A DNA stretch of 64,000 nt. Source: Gracilaria domingensis. Taxonomy: Eukaryota > Rhodophyta > Florideophyceae > Gracilariales > Gracilariaceae. The DNA lies in contig VCMS01000030.1 in assembly GCA_022539475.1 (NCBI GenBank), forward strand, positions 248,001-312,000. Direction: 5' to 3'. Positions within the stretch are counted from its first letter, which is position 1. Each line of letters starts with the position of its first letter. The position numbers and the translations under genes are program-made. This document shows, piece after piece, positions 40,655 to 52,795 of the stretch. A model generated the notes under the pieces. It made no database searches, had not been told where the DNA came from, and saw only the letters and a program-made list of their open reading frames with translations.

Positions 40655-42856
40655 TTAAAACCTGTCGAGAAGCTCCTGTGCCTTCATCAAGCGTCCTGTC
40701 TTTGCTCGCAACGTTTTCCTTCTCGCCGTTACCACTGGATCCTCTTGTAGCAGATTCTCCAGAGCTTGTTGAGAGGTTCCTACCTTCAGCACAAGCTCAT
40801 TCAGGGGTACATGAATTTCTTGTGCGAGAGGCCTGATTATCGCGGTATCAATTACCATAACATTGTTATCGATAAACCGTTTGGCAGATACGTCCCAGTA
40901 GCATCCGAGCATGGTCGACATGTCCTCAGCGTCTGCTCTCACACGTTCAGCACTGCTCGAACAGTAGTAACTCTGATACCAGGCACGAAGCATATCAGAA
41001 ACATTCTTTTCGCGAATGTTACCACGTTGATCCCGACCTGCTCTAGAAAGCGCAACGACCACAGCAGCGTCAAATCGTTCCAAACGCTTGGCATTAACAG
41101 CGGTTAGGAACTGCTCATTCATGGTGAATGGCTGCCCGATCTCACGCTCAAAAACAGAGCCAAGCTCCTTGCGCGCGCTCTTTTCCAACTTCTGTAAAAC
41201 TGCAGTCACTATCTCCTGCATTTTGTTTCGGAGTCCTGGAAACTCTGGGGCCAAGGAAGCGAGCAAATCCACTGCCACTTCTGACACCAATCTTCTAACA
41301 TCTGCAACAAGTTGGCTGGAAGATTCTCGCCAATCCTCGACGTAGCGTGCAACCCTTGACTCGAAAATACGCGGATTCAGGAAACCAGGTAGTTCCCTGC
41401 CGCGGGAATTTCGTATTTCGGTCTCCACTTGGTCGATAAACTTCGAGTCCCCGTCAAATGGCGGGCGCTTTCCTTCTATTTTTGACTTGAATTCATCATA
41501 TACGTCACGTACTCGAGTACATAGTCGCAGGCGAGCTGACCATAGACGTTTGTCCACATATCGACCAGCACTAGATTCTGTGAGAAGATTGTTGTACTCA
41601 AAAACAATTCGCATCAGGGTCATATTTGCTTCAGCCGGAGTTTCTCCAGCCCCTTGGCCGATTTCTTGGAGCTCTTGAGTGGCTTGTTCCAACATCTGAA
41701 CAACCTCAGAACGCATTTTGGGTACTTCGTCATGAACTCGAGCCACAAGAACCCTTGTAACCTTCTTCACAAGATTCTCAACCCCAAAATATGACCTTGA
41801 CATCTTGGAGAACACATGATGAGTAGCAAAAAAGTCATACTCATTCTTCCGAGCCTGCTGAACAGAGACCTGTTCTTCAACTTCAATCTGGCTTCGATTC
41901 TTCACCATCACATAGCCTAGCTTTAACGGCTTGCGGCGATTCATGAGTACGGAAGCGACTTCCTTCTCTGCACCTTTATCTACCAGATCTGGTTTGGTTA
42001 TGACACCGATAGTTCGTCGCCCAGCATGATCATATCGTGCTGCCCATTCAAGAGCTTCAATAGTAGCAACATCCTGAGTAGCCGGTACTACCACAAGCAT
42101 AATCGTTCTCTCTTGAGCTGCATAGCCTTGTATAAGCTCCGATACTTGTCTGATAGCATTTCGGTCTTGACTGTCTCGTCCAAAAGGGTTTGGTATAAAA
42201 GGCATGAAATCTCTGTTAATACTTATTGTCAGCGACTGAAGAGAAAATATGGTTGTCAAGTCTGAAGATCACGACGTACCCAAAAGTCTTTGTGCGAATG
42301 ATACCAGGTAAATCAATGATAGTGAGGTTTGGAGAACCAGTGGCGGCGATATGGACAATGACGCGCTCCTTCGAAAAACCTCCGTGCTGTCTCGTATCAA
42401 CTAAAGACGCTGCCCGCGCTGCAATCGCATCCTCGAGCTCAGCTTTCCCCTCCAATGGAACCTGTTTTGGATTCAAAGAAGTAGAAATTGACGCGACCCA
42501 GAATTCTTCTCTCTCAGGAGGTTCAGAATCAGGTGGTAGCGCTAAATCTTCAGGATGTGTACTGGAGAGACGCAACTCTATAGCACAACGGGTTGTGAGT
42601 CCCGCACCACGTGGAAGAGGAACGGAGCAAATGGCTTCTAGCACACTTGACTATTATCAGATTAATGTCAGTTACTATTGTCGTGTCACTGCGAGCGAAT
42701 AGAGGCATACCTTACCTTTCCTGAGCTCTGATCCCCAATGACAGCCACTTGAGGAATCGCAATGTCATGCTCTACCCCGCAGGCACGTAGTCCATATATG
42801 AGCTCCATTGCGGAGCGTGTGCCACGGGCAACATTATCTGTCAATGGTTCAGACAT
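40655..42856 (-). CDS. Mx-like dynamin-family GTPase, three exons
   Basis: A 689-aa large GTPase after splicing exons 42856-42716, 42650-42280 and 42212-40655 (minus strand). The splice sites are GTAAGG/TAG and GTACGT/CAG. Splicing reunites the P-loop GDQSSGK-SSVLEA and the DLPG region in frame. Further G motifs are DLPG and TKPD ([12 protein letters not shown]). The middle and C-terminal stalk are present, ending with a GTPase-effector-like region (about 450-540 codons into exon 3); no PH or proline-rich domain is seen. The GTPase-domain wording, including [19 protein letters not shown] and [15 protein letters not shown], resembles the Mx branch more than mitochondrial-fission or classical dynamins. 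Dynamins remodel membranes; the target membrane here is unknown. Confidence 0.85.
42213..42279 (-). other. Dynamin intron 2 (67 nt)
   Basis: Begins GTACGT and ends TTAACAG on the minus strand; an earlier CAG would lead at once to a stop. Confidence 0.85.
42651..42715 (-). other. Dynamin intron 1 (65 nt)
   Basis: Begins GTAAGG and ends TAATAG on the minus strand, phase 0, splitting the P-loop between Lys and Ser. Confidence 0.9.
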
Positions 42857-44036
42857 GATGATGGCTATCGAATGTCCAGGAGAAAGAAAATGGGTGAGAA
42901 AGCACACACAGTTTGAACTCCAGATTTGAATTAACAAAGGAAAACAGAGCAGGGTTGATCTATACTCCGAAGCCAACGACGTAGTAAATAGACCTAAGAG
43001 TTACAAGGTTGGCAAGCAAGTTGACAATCCGGCTAGTACAAGGGTATGACCAGTTACATGTGGCCTGGGAAGCTCGATTGCTGGATTCTCAAGCCTCGTG
43101 GCATGCTGAACAATGTTAACAGAGAATTGGCACCTTAAAACGGGGCACACTCAGCCTGCCACCGAGTCGGACCAACCTGCTAAGTGACAAATGTTCAGTC
43201 GCCCAAGCCCTTCGCCGTGGAAAATGCTGGCCAGTTCTTGTCCGGATGCGCGGAAGAGCAATGTGTTGACAGCAATATCTCGCGGTGCCGCATAATTCCA
43301 GCATGAAAAATGGTGCAAAACTCGTAACGGCTGCCATTAACAAAATGACATGCACAAGATGTCATTGCTGGGCCGACAGAAAGAGTTGGAACATCTCATT
43401 CCTCTCCACTCTCTGCCTATAACCTGTACCCTTGTAGCCTACGCTCAATCATCGTTCGTCATGAAAGAACACGTTGTTTGTGAAAGCTCGCAGTGGCAAA
43501 CGAATCAGTCGTGCACCAAACCGCTTGTTGAACCATCAGATATCGTTAAATGTTGAGAGAAGGTTCATGAGGGTATTCGTTACATGCCGTTGATATTGAC
43601 GGTAATTTATGAATCTCTCTGGGCGAGAAGTGGCTCGGCAGTTCGTATCGCTGTCACTACCAAAAGCCCTTACATTCTTTAGAAGTTGCACCAGTATTGG
43701 TGTGGTCAGAAAGTCAGAAAGTCCTGAAATTGATTACATGGCCTTTGATTTATGATGCTCATCCACAGGCGACGGAGCCATACCGTATCTCTCGTGAGTC
43801 AATCTTCCTAGCTAGGCGCAGACTGTGCTAGTCTCTCCAATGAAACAGTGGAACGTTGCAACTTGAAACTTGCAAGTAGCCCTTAATCTACCAGCGAGAA
43901 TCATCTTTCATCTCCAAGGCTACATGTATTCTTGTTTTCTTGAGCACTCTGGATTCTACTTCGAATACAATAATCATTCCCAACGGCAAGAACGCAGGAA
44001 GCTTGTGAAACATGAAACTCTAAACGACGGGCATGT
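42857..44036. other. Intergenic, no gene seen
   Basis: About 1.2 kb between the dynamin start and the ArgRS stop; it should contain the dynamin promoter. Short open frames are not convincing. Confidence 0.45.
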
Positions 44037-46046
44037 TTAGATTCTGTCCAGGGTGGGAATCCCAAGGAGTCCCAGACAGAGCTTCAAAGTATCAGCCGAA
44101 ATCTGACACAAAGCCAGCCTACTCAGCTTCAGCTCATCTGAACTTGCATTCAAAACCGGACATTCTTCGTAGAACTGATTGAAACGGGTCGTGACATTCT
44201 TCACATAGTCGCAGAGTACATGAGGTAGCAAATCCCTCTCCAACTCACTCAGAACTTCTGGTAATCGCATAAGCATTTTGGATAGCCCACGTTCTTCCTT
44301 TTTCTCGAAAACGAAGTTCACTCCTGGTCCAACACCTGTGACCGTTTCCCCGGAGGCCGCAGCTGCAGTTCGATATATCCCCTGGACCCTTGCGAACGCA
44401 TACATAATATATGGTGCTGTGTTGCCTTCCAGTTTGACCATCTTGTCGAAGCTAAACTTGTAGTTGCTTGTCCGATTATTCTGCAAGTCTGCATACTTCA
44501 CTGCCGCGACACCGATAATTTCAGACATTGTCTGCATTTCTTCTTCGCTCTTCTGAGCCTGTGGTTCCTCACCAGCAGCACCAGCTCGTTCAGCGTCCTC
44601 TTCCGCCCTTTTCGTTAGCTCTATGCGCACACGATCGCGAGCCTCATCGAGCAACTCGGAAAGTTTCGGGGCTGCTCCCGCTCTAGTCTTGAACTTCTTT
44701 CCATCTGCACCCTGAACTAGACCAAAAGGAACGTGCTCTAAAGAAACTCTTTCTGGCAGAAACTGCGCTTTTCGACAAAGTGCAAATATCTGCTTAAAGT
44801 GAAGACTCTGGCCAACATCCGTTACGTACAAAATTCGGTCTGCTTCGTCCTTGGAAGATCGATATCGCACAGCTGCAAGATCTGTTGTTGCATACAGATA
44901 TCCGCCGTCGGACTTTTGAACTATCACTGGCAGTGGTTTTCCATCTCCGCCCTTGAATTTGTCTCCTTCTAGAAACACAACCGTAGCACCTTCGTTCTTT
45001 GTAGCTAGGCCCTTTTCAAAAAGACTCGCAACAACGTCCGAAAGGAGTGGGTTATAAAACGATTCCCCCCGCTCCTCGAGCTTAATATCCAATCGATCAT
45101 AGATCTTCTGAAACTCGGTCCGGCTCAAATCACAAATTAGCTTCCATGCCCGCAAAGTCTCCGGGTTCCCACTTTGTAGTTGTACGACTTCAGCTAGAGC
45201 TGCACTTTTGAAGGCAGGATCCTCATCGTAACATTTCTTCGCCTGCCGATAGAACTCAACCAAGTCGCCAATAGTGGCCGCCGCTTCTGAATCGTGCCCC
45301 TCCTCAAGAAGCTGCGGACATTCAGCTTTCATGTATGTGATCAACTGCCCAAACTGCGTGCCCCAATCACCTGTGTGATTGAGCCGAATGGTGGTATGAC
45401 CGAGAAACTCCAAAATTCTAGCAAGCGTGTCGCCAATTATAGTACTTCGCAGATGACCAACATGCATGTCCTTCGCAATATTTGGACTGCTGAAATCGAC
45501 AACGATGCGCTGCGGTGGGTCTCGTTTTTTTACTCCCAGTCGTGATCGATTCGAGAGCATCTCGTTAAGCTTGTCATTGACGTAATCATCGTTCAGCGTG
45601 AGATTAATGAATCCTGGTCCAGCGATAGCAGGGGGCTCACAGACGCCAGATAGATCAAGCTGCTCAAGAATCTTTGCGGCCACATCACGCGGCCTAGCCC
45701 CAACTTTCTTACTCAAAGACATTGCTGCATTGCATTGATAATCACCAAAATCTGGGCGAGTTGCAGGGGTAAGCTTGGGGTCATCGCCCGCTTGTTCGCC
45801 ATAAGCTGCGTTCATGGCATCAACAACCCTTGAAGCAAGAAAATTGCGCGTATCTGTCATCATGGTCGATTTGCTGGCTGGTGTAGATAGCGACGACACC
45901 GGGCAATGCGGAAACCTTATGGCACGAGAGCGGCGTAAGTTAAGCAGTTTCCTCCCTCGAAAGGATGTGGTGGTGGAAGAGAGGGAGGGGAGCCGATGGG
46001 CCGAATGGTGCAGAGAGGCTACAAACAACAGATTCTGCCGGCTCAT
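44037..46046 (-). CDS. RARS: Arginyl-tRNA synthetase, possibly dual-targeted
   Basis: A 669-aa class I synthetase that charges tRNA-Arg. From the first ATG, a leader of about 60 residues (MSRQNLLFVASLHH..., Ser/Arg-rich, no acids) looks organelle-directed. Two consecutive Met codons at 62-63 start a protein of normal cytosolic length. The N-terminal additional domain follows; VDFSSPNIAKDMHVGHLRS (183-201) holds the HIGH-type motif HVGH at 195-198. DWGTQFG and the later FGLVQGADGKKFKTRAG, in place of KMSKS, are typical of ArgRS. The C-terminal anticodon-binding helices end in QISADTLKLCLGLLGI. No other ArgRS copy is in the window. Use of both starts is inferred. Confidence 0.95.
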   Translation of the reverse strand: MSRQNLLFVASLHHSAHRLPSLSSTTTSFRGRKLLNLRRSRAIRFPHCPVSSLSTPASKSTMMTDTRNFLASRVVDAMNAAYGEQAGDDPKLTPATRPDFGDYQCNAAMSLSKKVGARPRDVAAKILEQLDLSGVCEPPAIAGPGFINLTLNDDYVNDKLNEMLSNRSRLGVKKRDPPQRIVVDFSSPNIAKDMHVGHLRSTIIGDTLARILEFLGHTTIRLNHTGDWGTQFGQLITYMKAECPQLLEEGHDSEAAATIGDLVEFYRQAKKCYDEDPAFKSAALAEVVQLQSGNPETLRAWKLICDLSRTEFQKIYDRLDIKLEERGESFYNPLLSDVVASLFEKGLATKNEGATVVFLEGDKFKGGDGKPLPVIVQKSDGGYLYATTDLAAVRYRSSKDEADRILYVTDVGQSLHFKQIFALCRKAQFLPERVSLEHVPFGLVQGADGKKFKTRAGAAPKLSELLDEARDRVRIELTKRAEEDAERAGAAGEEPQAQKSEEEMQTMSEIIGVAAVKYADLQNNRTSNYKFSFDKMVKLEGNTAPYIMYAFARVQGIYRTAAAASGETVTGVGPGVNFVFEKKEERGLSKMLMRLPEVLSELERDLLPHVLCDYVKNVTTRFNQFYEECPVLNASSDELKLSRLALCQISADTLKLCLGLLGIPTLDRI

Positions 46047-47401
46047 GTAGGCGGATTGGACCAGCGCGATGCCAACGGCGGATCAACAAATGTTGGGGGG
46101 TTGACTCGCGGCGCGGCGGTGGGGTGCCGCCGCTGGCCCAGCGCAGAGCGAAACACAGCGTGGCACGGCACGATGCAGCAGTTTGATGGAATTCGCCACG
46201 TGTTCTAGATGGTGCTCATTAATTCAATGCTGAGCCTCTTTTCTTCTTCTTTACTATGAGCGTGATACGCGAGCCTCTTTTAAGCACCTTGAATAAACTT
46301 TCGGGATCAAGTTCTTCTTTGCCCTTCGTTTCAAGTTAACACGTGAAATGGTATGGTCATCGAGCATTTCAAAAGCAAACCCCATCTGTTTCCCAAAGTT
46401 ATTGTCACCCGAGAATTCATTTCCCGAGTCATAAGATAGACAAATGTCTCAGTCAGTGCTTTTCTCTCTCTCTCTCATTTATGGGCGCCCAAGCTTAACT
46501 AGAACTAGCTGCGGAGCGCTTCTGAAAGAACCGCTCTCTCACTAAAAAGGCCAACTCTTTTTCGTGCCACTTCAAGATGATTTCGTTAACGAACAAACCT
46601 CTACGCTCGCTCAGAAGAAGCAGGCTGAGTCGCCCTGAGAGTGTTTGCATCGGACACCTTAAGAAGTAGTGATCCACGGTATTTAGCACTACAGGACGAC
46701 AACGAAAAACCAATGTTCTCTTCAACATATAACAACCAAATGGATTGAATTATGAGCAATGTCCGACAAAGTCAGTGCTTCAAGAGAATTTGCAAATCCA
46801 AACAAAGACATCTTCTTTCTTCTATCTTTATGAAGAAAGTACACCCTTGACCGCTTCCAAACGTGGGTTTGCTCAAGTCCAAAAGTGACATAATACCTCT
46901 ATATCGCCACCACTGACCACAACACAGTATCCAGAGTACAAAACGAGGATAAAAAGACATAAGTAGACATAAGATATCTCAGGTATTTCTGACCACGAGC
47001 GTTTCGTTACCAACGCTTATGGCTTTCTTTGTACCGCTAATCTCTACATTCATCCTCTAGACGCTGTCGGCAGAGGACCCATCCACGTAAGGATGCTCAG
47101 CATGCACAACGTTGGCCCTCCAAGAAACCCTGAGCTAGAAAATCTTCGAAGCTATATCATGTAGTACCTCCATCGCGGCCACTAACCACTACTGCGCTGA
47201 TGTGATGCCCGGATTGGGCTACTATGAGAAAAGATAAATACTATATAGGTGCATTCGATGGCAGACATTTTGCTACAGTCACGACGTTCATAGTTTTCCT
47301 TTTTCCCGTTGTTGTATTCATTTATCCTTTGTAAATCGTCAGCACATGGGCGCAAAAGGACGAAACGCCTTCGACATTGACCGCTCAAAATACTGTGAGC
47401 A

Positions 47402-47504
47402 GCTTCCGTTTCCCCCAGACTTCGTAAAATCAGCGGAACCGATTGCCGATTGCGAGGCAGTTTCCGTCTCACCCAGACTTCGTAAAATCAGCGGAACCGA
47501 TTGC
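47402..47504. repeat. 58-bp tandem duplication
   Basis: Two copies offset by 58 bp. The last 32 bases of each, beginning CCAGACTTCGTAAAATC, are identical; the preceding 13 or so bases are similar. Confidence 0.88.
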
Positions 47505-49055
47505 AAGCGCCAGTCCGTAGCTTTTTTTTTTCTTAATTTGGTCACCTGCTGAACCATTTTACCGTCTTTTAACCTCTCGTGTAGACTCAAATGTCTACTA
47601 CAATGTAGAAAAAACGGTAAAAAAACCTTCATCCAGCGCTCTTTTGGAATTTTTCTTTGGAAACAGAAATGCAGGACAATAGCAGTTCAAACTTTGTTCC
47701 ATGACTTGCATCAGACTCGAGATGTCGCTAAACTCGACCAGGCGTTCGGTCAACGCGTCGATCGCCATTGTGGTCCTGTGCGGTACGTCTGTCAAATACC
47801 CCAAACTAGCTATAAGCAAGCAGCAGGTCACAAGGCGACCTTCGGAAAACGATCCTGCTGTTGTTTTTCCTGGCTTTCATTCTAATGCAGTAAATACTCT
47901 AACAGAGACAATTATGTGAGGGGTTTCTCCAGGGGTTTTTTCGGAGATTTTATGACATGCCTGCCCAAGGTCGGAGAACGATGTGAAGCGACTGATTGCT
48001 GTTTCATCTGGTCTCGGTCTCGTCAATGGAATGAGGACAAAGTGAAGGAAGGCCGACATAATCTCTTGTAAGGCAAAGAGAGGTATGTACACTAAATTTG
48101 TAATTACTGTAGCCCCTCGTAACTCATTTGCCCTCAGGGTAAAACATAACCTATGAACGCTGTTAATATCATTAATAAAAAAATAACAACCCCAATAACT
48201 CATCCTCAATGACGTGGTTTAGCATATGAACTAAAATATGAGCCTCTAAAAATATGTGCTGATTGCCTTGTCGTAGTGTGCTCCTTAGCTAACGAGCTCA
48301 GAGAGGATGACTGAAGTGGATGAGAGATAGAGCAAAAGATGAACGGCGATAATCGACCGTAACGAAATGTTTCGGCAGACGAGACAATCGTAAAGTCTAA
48401 TGCTTCTTCGGGAGACTAATGTAGTCATTTAGTGAGCGTAACACGGTTGTAAGTTTGTAGCCAATGACTAAACTTTCCTGAAGACGTATTATGGGTTGCT
48501 AGGGGCTTGCTTATTTTCCCTTATAGCCCCTCGCGGTACGAGTAATTGACGAAGCGACCTCAAAATAAAGAAGAAGAAGACCTTTGGCAAATCATCGAAC
48601 AAAGATCCTAGCGAACAACGAACCTACCGCCGTTTTTCTGCAGTTCTCTCACGTTTTCTTTTTCTTTAAGGTAGAGAACCATCCATTATTCCTCGGTTGC
48701 AGTAAAACTTTTATTACGGAATGTTTTCTCTCGTAAGCAAGGTCAACATTTCTCGGGTGTACCTAGTGAATTACTGCATGCGTGCAGCTCCGGTACAGTT
48801 TCTTTGTCTCTCTAACATCGTATACATGATTTCTGTTCCGGGAAAGTCGAAGCCTTCTGTAGTCAATCACAAATGTTTGCTTCTCGTATTTGATACACAA
48901 ATAGTTTGTAGGTTGCCGAAAATGAATGATTCTTCGTCGTAGTGAAGATTTGCCCCATTTCAAGAAATGAGATGTTCAAACTCAATTGTAAGACTAATCG
49001 TAGTACTGGCTAAACCGTTTAGAGCAAAGAACAGCACTGACAAACGGCTAAGGGG

Positions 49056-49075
49056 TGGACACTGTCCACTGGACA
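49056..49075. repeat. Alternating inverted half-sites TGGACA-c-TGTCCA-c-TGGACA
   Basis: Same layout as at 40316-40335 with two bases of the half-site exchanged. Confidence 0.8.
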
Positions 49076-49556
49076 GCGTGACTGCAAAGGAACGCAGACA
49101 AAACGTAGATACATTTTTTAATGGATGCGCTGTCATCCTGATTTTACAACGAAGTTTCGGTTTGCAAGGTCTTGAAGTGCAGTATAACGTTATCCATCCA
49201 GAGGGAAAGCGTATATTATCGGTAGCCTTCAGCGCTGTGTACGACGAACAACGTCGAGTTCGCGCCGTTCGCGTTTGATGTCCACGGCGGTCTGGGAGAG
49301 TCAGCGAAACAATTCGCCCACCGTATCGCCGAATATGTCAGCGGCGTTCGCGGCACAAATCCTATCACCGAATATCACACGTTCATACTCAGCTTGGAGA
49401 GAACGGTGCTCCAGTTCACTGCAGCGGCCGTCAACCGACGACGCCTAACGACTGACACTGCGTTTTACGGCGTGTCCACTTAGTGCAACGTGTTCTTAAA
49501 TCTCATAAATAAAGGTTTCGTTCGTTCTACTACCAGGGAACCTTCAAATAAATTAC

Positions 49557-49576
49557 GTTCGTTCGTTCGTTCGTTC
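49557..49576. repeat. (GTTC)5 microsatellite
   Basis: Five perfect tetranucleotide units; two more units of the same motif occur about 40 bp upstream. Confidence 0.88.
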
Positions 49577-51880
49577 TACCACCGTTACCAAAGGTAGTCA
49601 AATTCCGAAAGGCAGACCAGTCGGGGATCGGGTTTTGGAATAGAACAAGATATGCATATTGTCCATATATCAGATGAACAGCACGGTACAGAGTATCGAG
49701 ACGTTCTTCGAATGCGGGGCGCACAACATGCAGGCAATCGTCATGTTTTTGAAGATTCCTTCACGACGGATAGGCCTACTAATCTCGCGAGGAGAAAACG
49801 ACACTGCGTTTCAGCTTCAGACTACGCTCTTTCTTTGTTTCCTTTTTTATGTAGTGTCTCTCTCCTTATAACGGTGAAGTACAAAACGTTTCTGCGCGAA
49901 GAAAAGAACTCCTCTCTCGCGAGATGAATCAGAATCCGAAGGTAGTTGGAGTGAGGGAAGCTTCGTTTCGCTCATCTGAACCAAGAAGAGACACATGCAC
50001 TATATGAAGGCTTGTTGTATGCGTCCCTCGAGAGTCTCATCTCTTTTTCGTCCCGAACATAAGCAATCCGCTTCACTGACTAGACAAAACCAAAACAGCT
50101 CAGAGAACTCGTTGTTTTTTAAGACAAGCTTTCTACACTTATTGATTAAAGACATTTCGTTTCATATGCAACATAGTTCGCGCATCTTAGTTCTCTACTC
50201 TGAAGTAAGGGAGTACCACTTATCTAGGTAATAAATAACCATGACAATTATTATCTCTCTTGAGGAAGGCAAAAACTCGGTAGGACACTGTGTACTCATC
50301 TCTAGCTTAGATGTCTGTCCTTGCTCTTTATGCGTTGGCAACTCTTCTCTTTGCTATGTGTTTGTTGAAGGACAACGAAATATCGGATGTTCAACATATT
50401 TCTTAATTCCCGCGCCGCAATCGCATTTAAACATTTCTTTTTCTATACATCATGCTCCAGGATGGAAAGCACGAGCATACCAGATGCAAACTGCGCTTAA
50501 ATCACTTTTGATTTCGTAAATTCCATGTCGCTTCTGAAGAAGTCCGATGGCGTGGAAGCGAGCTCTTACTCTGATTGCGACCCTATTGCGATTCTAAGAC
50601 ACATCCAAAGGGTGTCAATGCAGTGAGTGGGATAAGCTCTACAACCTGGAGCAGACAATTGGCAAAAATATAAGAACATGAAGAATACTTGTCAGCGAGG
50701 GGAGAGAAAGGGACCAGGATCGTCTCTTGTATGCTCTTGGAGGTACTCGTAGAGTTCCCTTTAGAATAAATGGAATGTACGTCTACGCTTTGCGCCCTAG
50801 ACAGAGGAACAGTCTATAAATACGTATGTACACTGGAGGACGTCTGTTTGAAAACAATCGGTGACAAAACAGTTATCTGCGTCGAATAGAGTGACAGCGA
50901 AAGGCGGTTCACATGCCCTTGACCTCTGCAGCATCCCGCGAGACACGTTGTATCAGTCGTGAGACCAACAGGCTCACAAGTTATTCTGCATCGGATAACC
51001 CATATCCGACGACTACCCTATACGTAGTCTTCTTTAACTTCGCCCTGATACACCATGCCAACCCAAAAAATCGTTCTTTGCAAGACCATCAAGATCGGAA
51101 ATGCACAATACTGTACTAGCTAGACATCGACTATATCCTAAGCATCAACTGCCTTGCCAGTCGCCTTTAAGACTCTCGTTCTGTCATCTGTTACAAAGTG
51201 TGATACGAAAAGATAGGCAGCCATGACAGACGATGTCAAGACGAACAGCTGCAAAAGTACTTGTAGTTACGAGTTTGTCCCTCCCTGCTAGATTACTGTT
51301 CATCCATTCAAGCACCGAAATACGCCATTGCTGAAATCGCTGGAAACAGCCTTGTAACGCATACCGCAAGCGTGATACCGGTAATCCATACTGTGAAATT
51401 CAATGTGTCGACTGCGAGAATTATCCGCAAGCCTTAACAATCAAGATAAAATTAAGACGCCGGAAGCTTGACGCAGATATGTCGTACTGCATACACAACA
51501 TTCTCGGCACACTAACATGATTAGTGATTGTGAACGCTCTAAAAGCAGGGACTCACCAAAAACAGAAGGCTTATATTGCTTTGAGTCTAACCAATGACAA
51601 CAAATTCCAACCAACAGCGAAGTCAAGCGCACGATAAGAGCATATTGCGAGACCAACGTGACTTTTGACCAGACATCGAACATATAGCTCCAGGGTAACC
51701 ACGCACACTTCAACACGTCGCCAAACGTCTTCGATAGTCAATGGAAAATTATGCTTTTTACACAATGACCAAAACGGCGACCATAAACGTAGAAAGATAC
51801 GATGAGCAAGAGGAAGCCGCCTGACAGGAAACAATAGACTGCACAGGCGGAAAATAACGAGAACTCTAAAAGACCGGTAC

Positions 51881-52795
51881 TTATAGAAAGTATGGAACCG
51901 AATTTCGGGGAGGTATGGCACTATGCTCTTTGGCGTCTTCCTTGAAGATCTTGAACTGCTTGTTGAGATTCTCGTCAAAGCTCATAATCGCAGCAACGTT
52001 TCCACATCTGTAGCAGTAGTTTGGAGCCGACCATACCGTGACAATCTTATCATCAAACTGATACTTGTAACCCTCTTGTACCAGTTGGTGTGCACGACAT
52101 ATGAGATCAAGCTTGTTAATGCGATTGAATTCAGTGGTAACGCGATTGCCGAAAAGCCATCCCGCGCCGCGAGGCGACACTGCCCAAGTGGCTACGTCTT
52201 CGGGATCTGACCACATGAGGTCGCAAAAGGCCCCCTCTGGAGGAATCTCTTGACGGCGATCAATGGTTCTGATCTGATCCAGAGTACGGATATCGGGTGA
52301 CAAGCCTCCATGAACGCAGAGCACGGCGCCGTCAATGAGGGCAGCGATTGTGAGATAGTCAAACACTTCACAACAATACTTCCAGGCGTTGGCGGTACCA
52401 TACTTGCGCTGGCATTCGTCGTAAAAGCCATACACTTGAGTAATCTGTCTAGATTCATGATTTCCTCGCAGAAGGGTAATGTTTGCCGGATAGCGAGCCT
52501 TTAAACAGAGCAAAAGCGTAAAAGTCTCGAGTGAGTTGTAACCACGGTCGACAAAGTCGCCCATGAAGACGTAATTGGTGTCCGGTACGTCCCCACCGGT
52601 CTTGAAGAGGTTGAGCAAGTCATGAAACTGGCCATGGATATCGCCACAAACGGTGCACGGGCTGTTGATCGGTTGAACATTGCTTTCCTCGATGAGTAGC
52701 TCCTTAACGTAGTCACAAAGTTGCTTGAGGTCCCATTCCGCAAGATGACCGCCGTTCTTTACCTTGGCTATCCAGCCGTCAAGGTCCATTCCCAT
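51881..52795 (-). CDS. PPP6C: PP6 (Sit4) catalytic subunit, Ser/Thr phosphatase
   Basis: A 304-aa PPP-family phosphatase. Metal-binding motifs GDIHG (51-55), GDFVDRG (79-85) and GNHE (111-114) are intact, as are the later HGG and the C-terminal PNYCYRCGN. Features such as [20 protein letters not shown] and the C-terminal PYFL place it with PP6 rather than PP2A or PP4; the terminal Leu would be the methylation site. PP6 acts in the cytosol and nucleus on cell-cycle and signalling substrates with SAPS-type subunits. The start is the ATG giving the usual family N-terminus; the open frame continues upstream in the CpG-rich leader. It is divergent from a probable plastid membrane protein gene. Confidence 0.95.
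   Translation of the reverse strand: MGMDLDGWIAKVKNGGHLAEWDLKQLCDYVKELLIEESNVQPINSPCTVCGDIHGQFHDLLNLFKTGGDVPDTNYVFMGDFVDRGYNSLETFTLLLCLKARYPANITLLRGNHESRQITQVYGFYDECQRKYGTANAWKYCCEVFDYLTIAALIDGAVLCVHGGLSPDIRTLDQIRTIDRRQEIPPEGAFCDLMWSDPEDVATWAVSPRGAGWLFGNRVTTEFNRINKLDLICRAHQLVQEGYKYQFDDKIVTVWSAPNYCYRCGNVAAIMSFDENLNKQFKIFKEDAKEHSAIPPRNSVPYFL

Larger units (their letters stand above)
46047..51880. other. 5.8-kb gene-poor region
   Basis: The longest stretch without a supportable gene. It contains a 58-bp tandem duplication (47402-47504), the half-site array at 49056-49075, a (GTTC)5 repeat at 49557-49576, and many short frames with no domain. AT content is higher than in the flanking genes. Decayed mobile elements are a reasonable guess, but none could be identified. 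An untranslated RNA gene cannot be excluded. Confidence 0.5.

Noticed and set aside
46495-46960. Two minus-strand frames as a retroelement fragment
   Set aside because: No reverse transcriptase, integrase or DDE motif could be recognised.
47061-47110. Nucleotide similarity to 16371-16405 as proof of a dispersed repeat
   Set aside because: About 21 of 24 bases match, which is near chance for a 64-kb self-comparison. Only the shared reading frame keeps the idea alive, so it is mentioned as weak support and not listed as a repeat.
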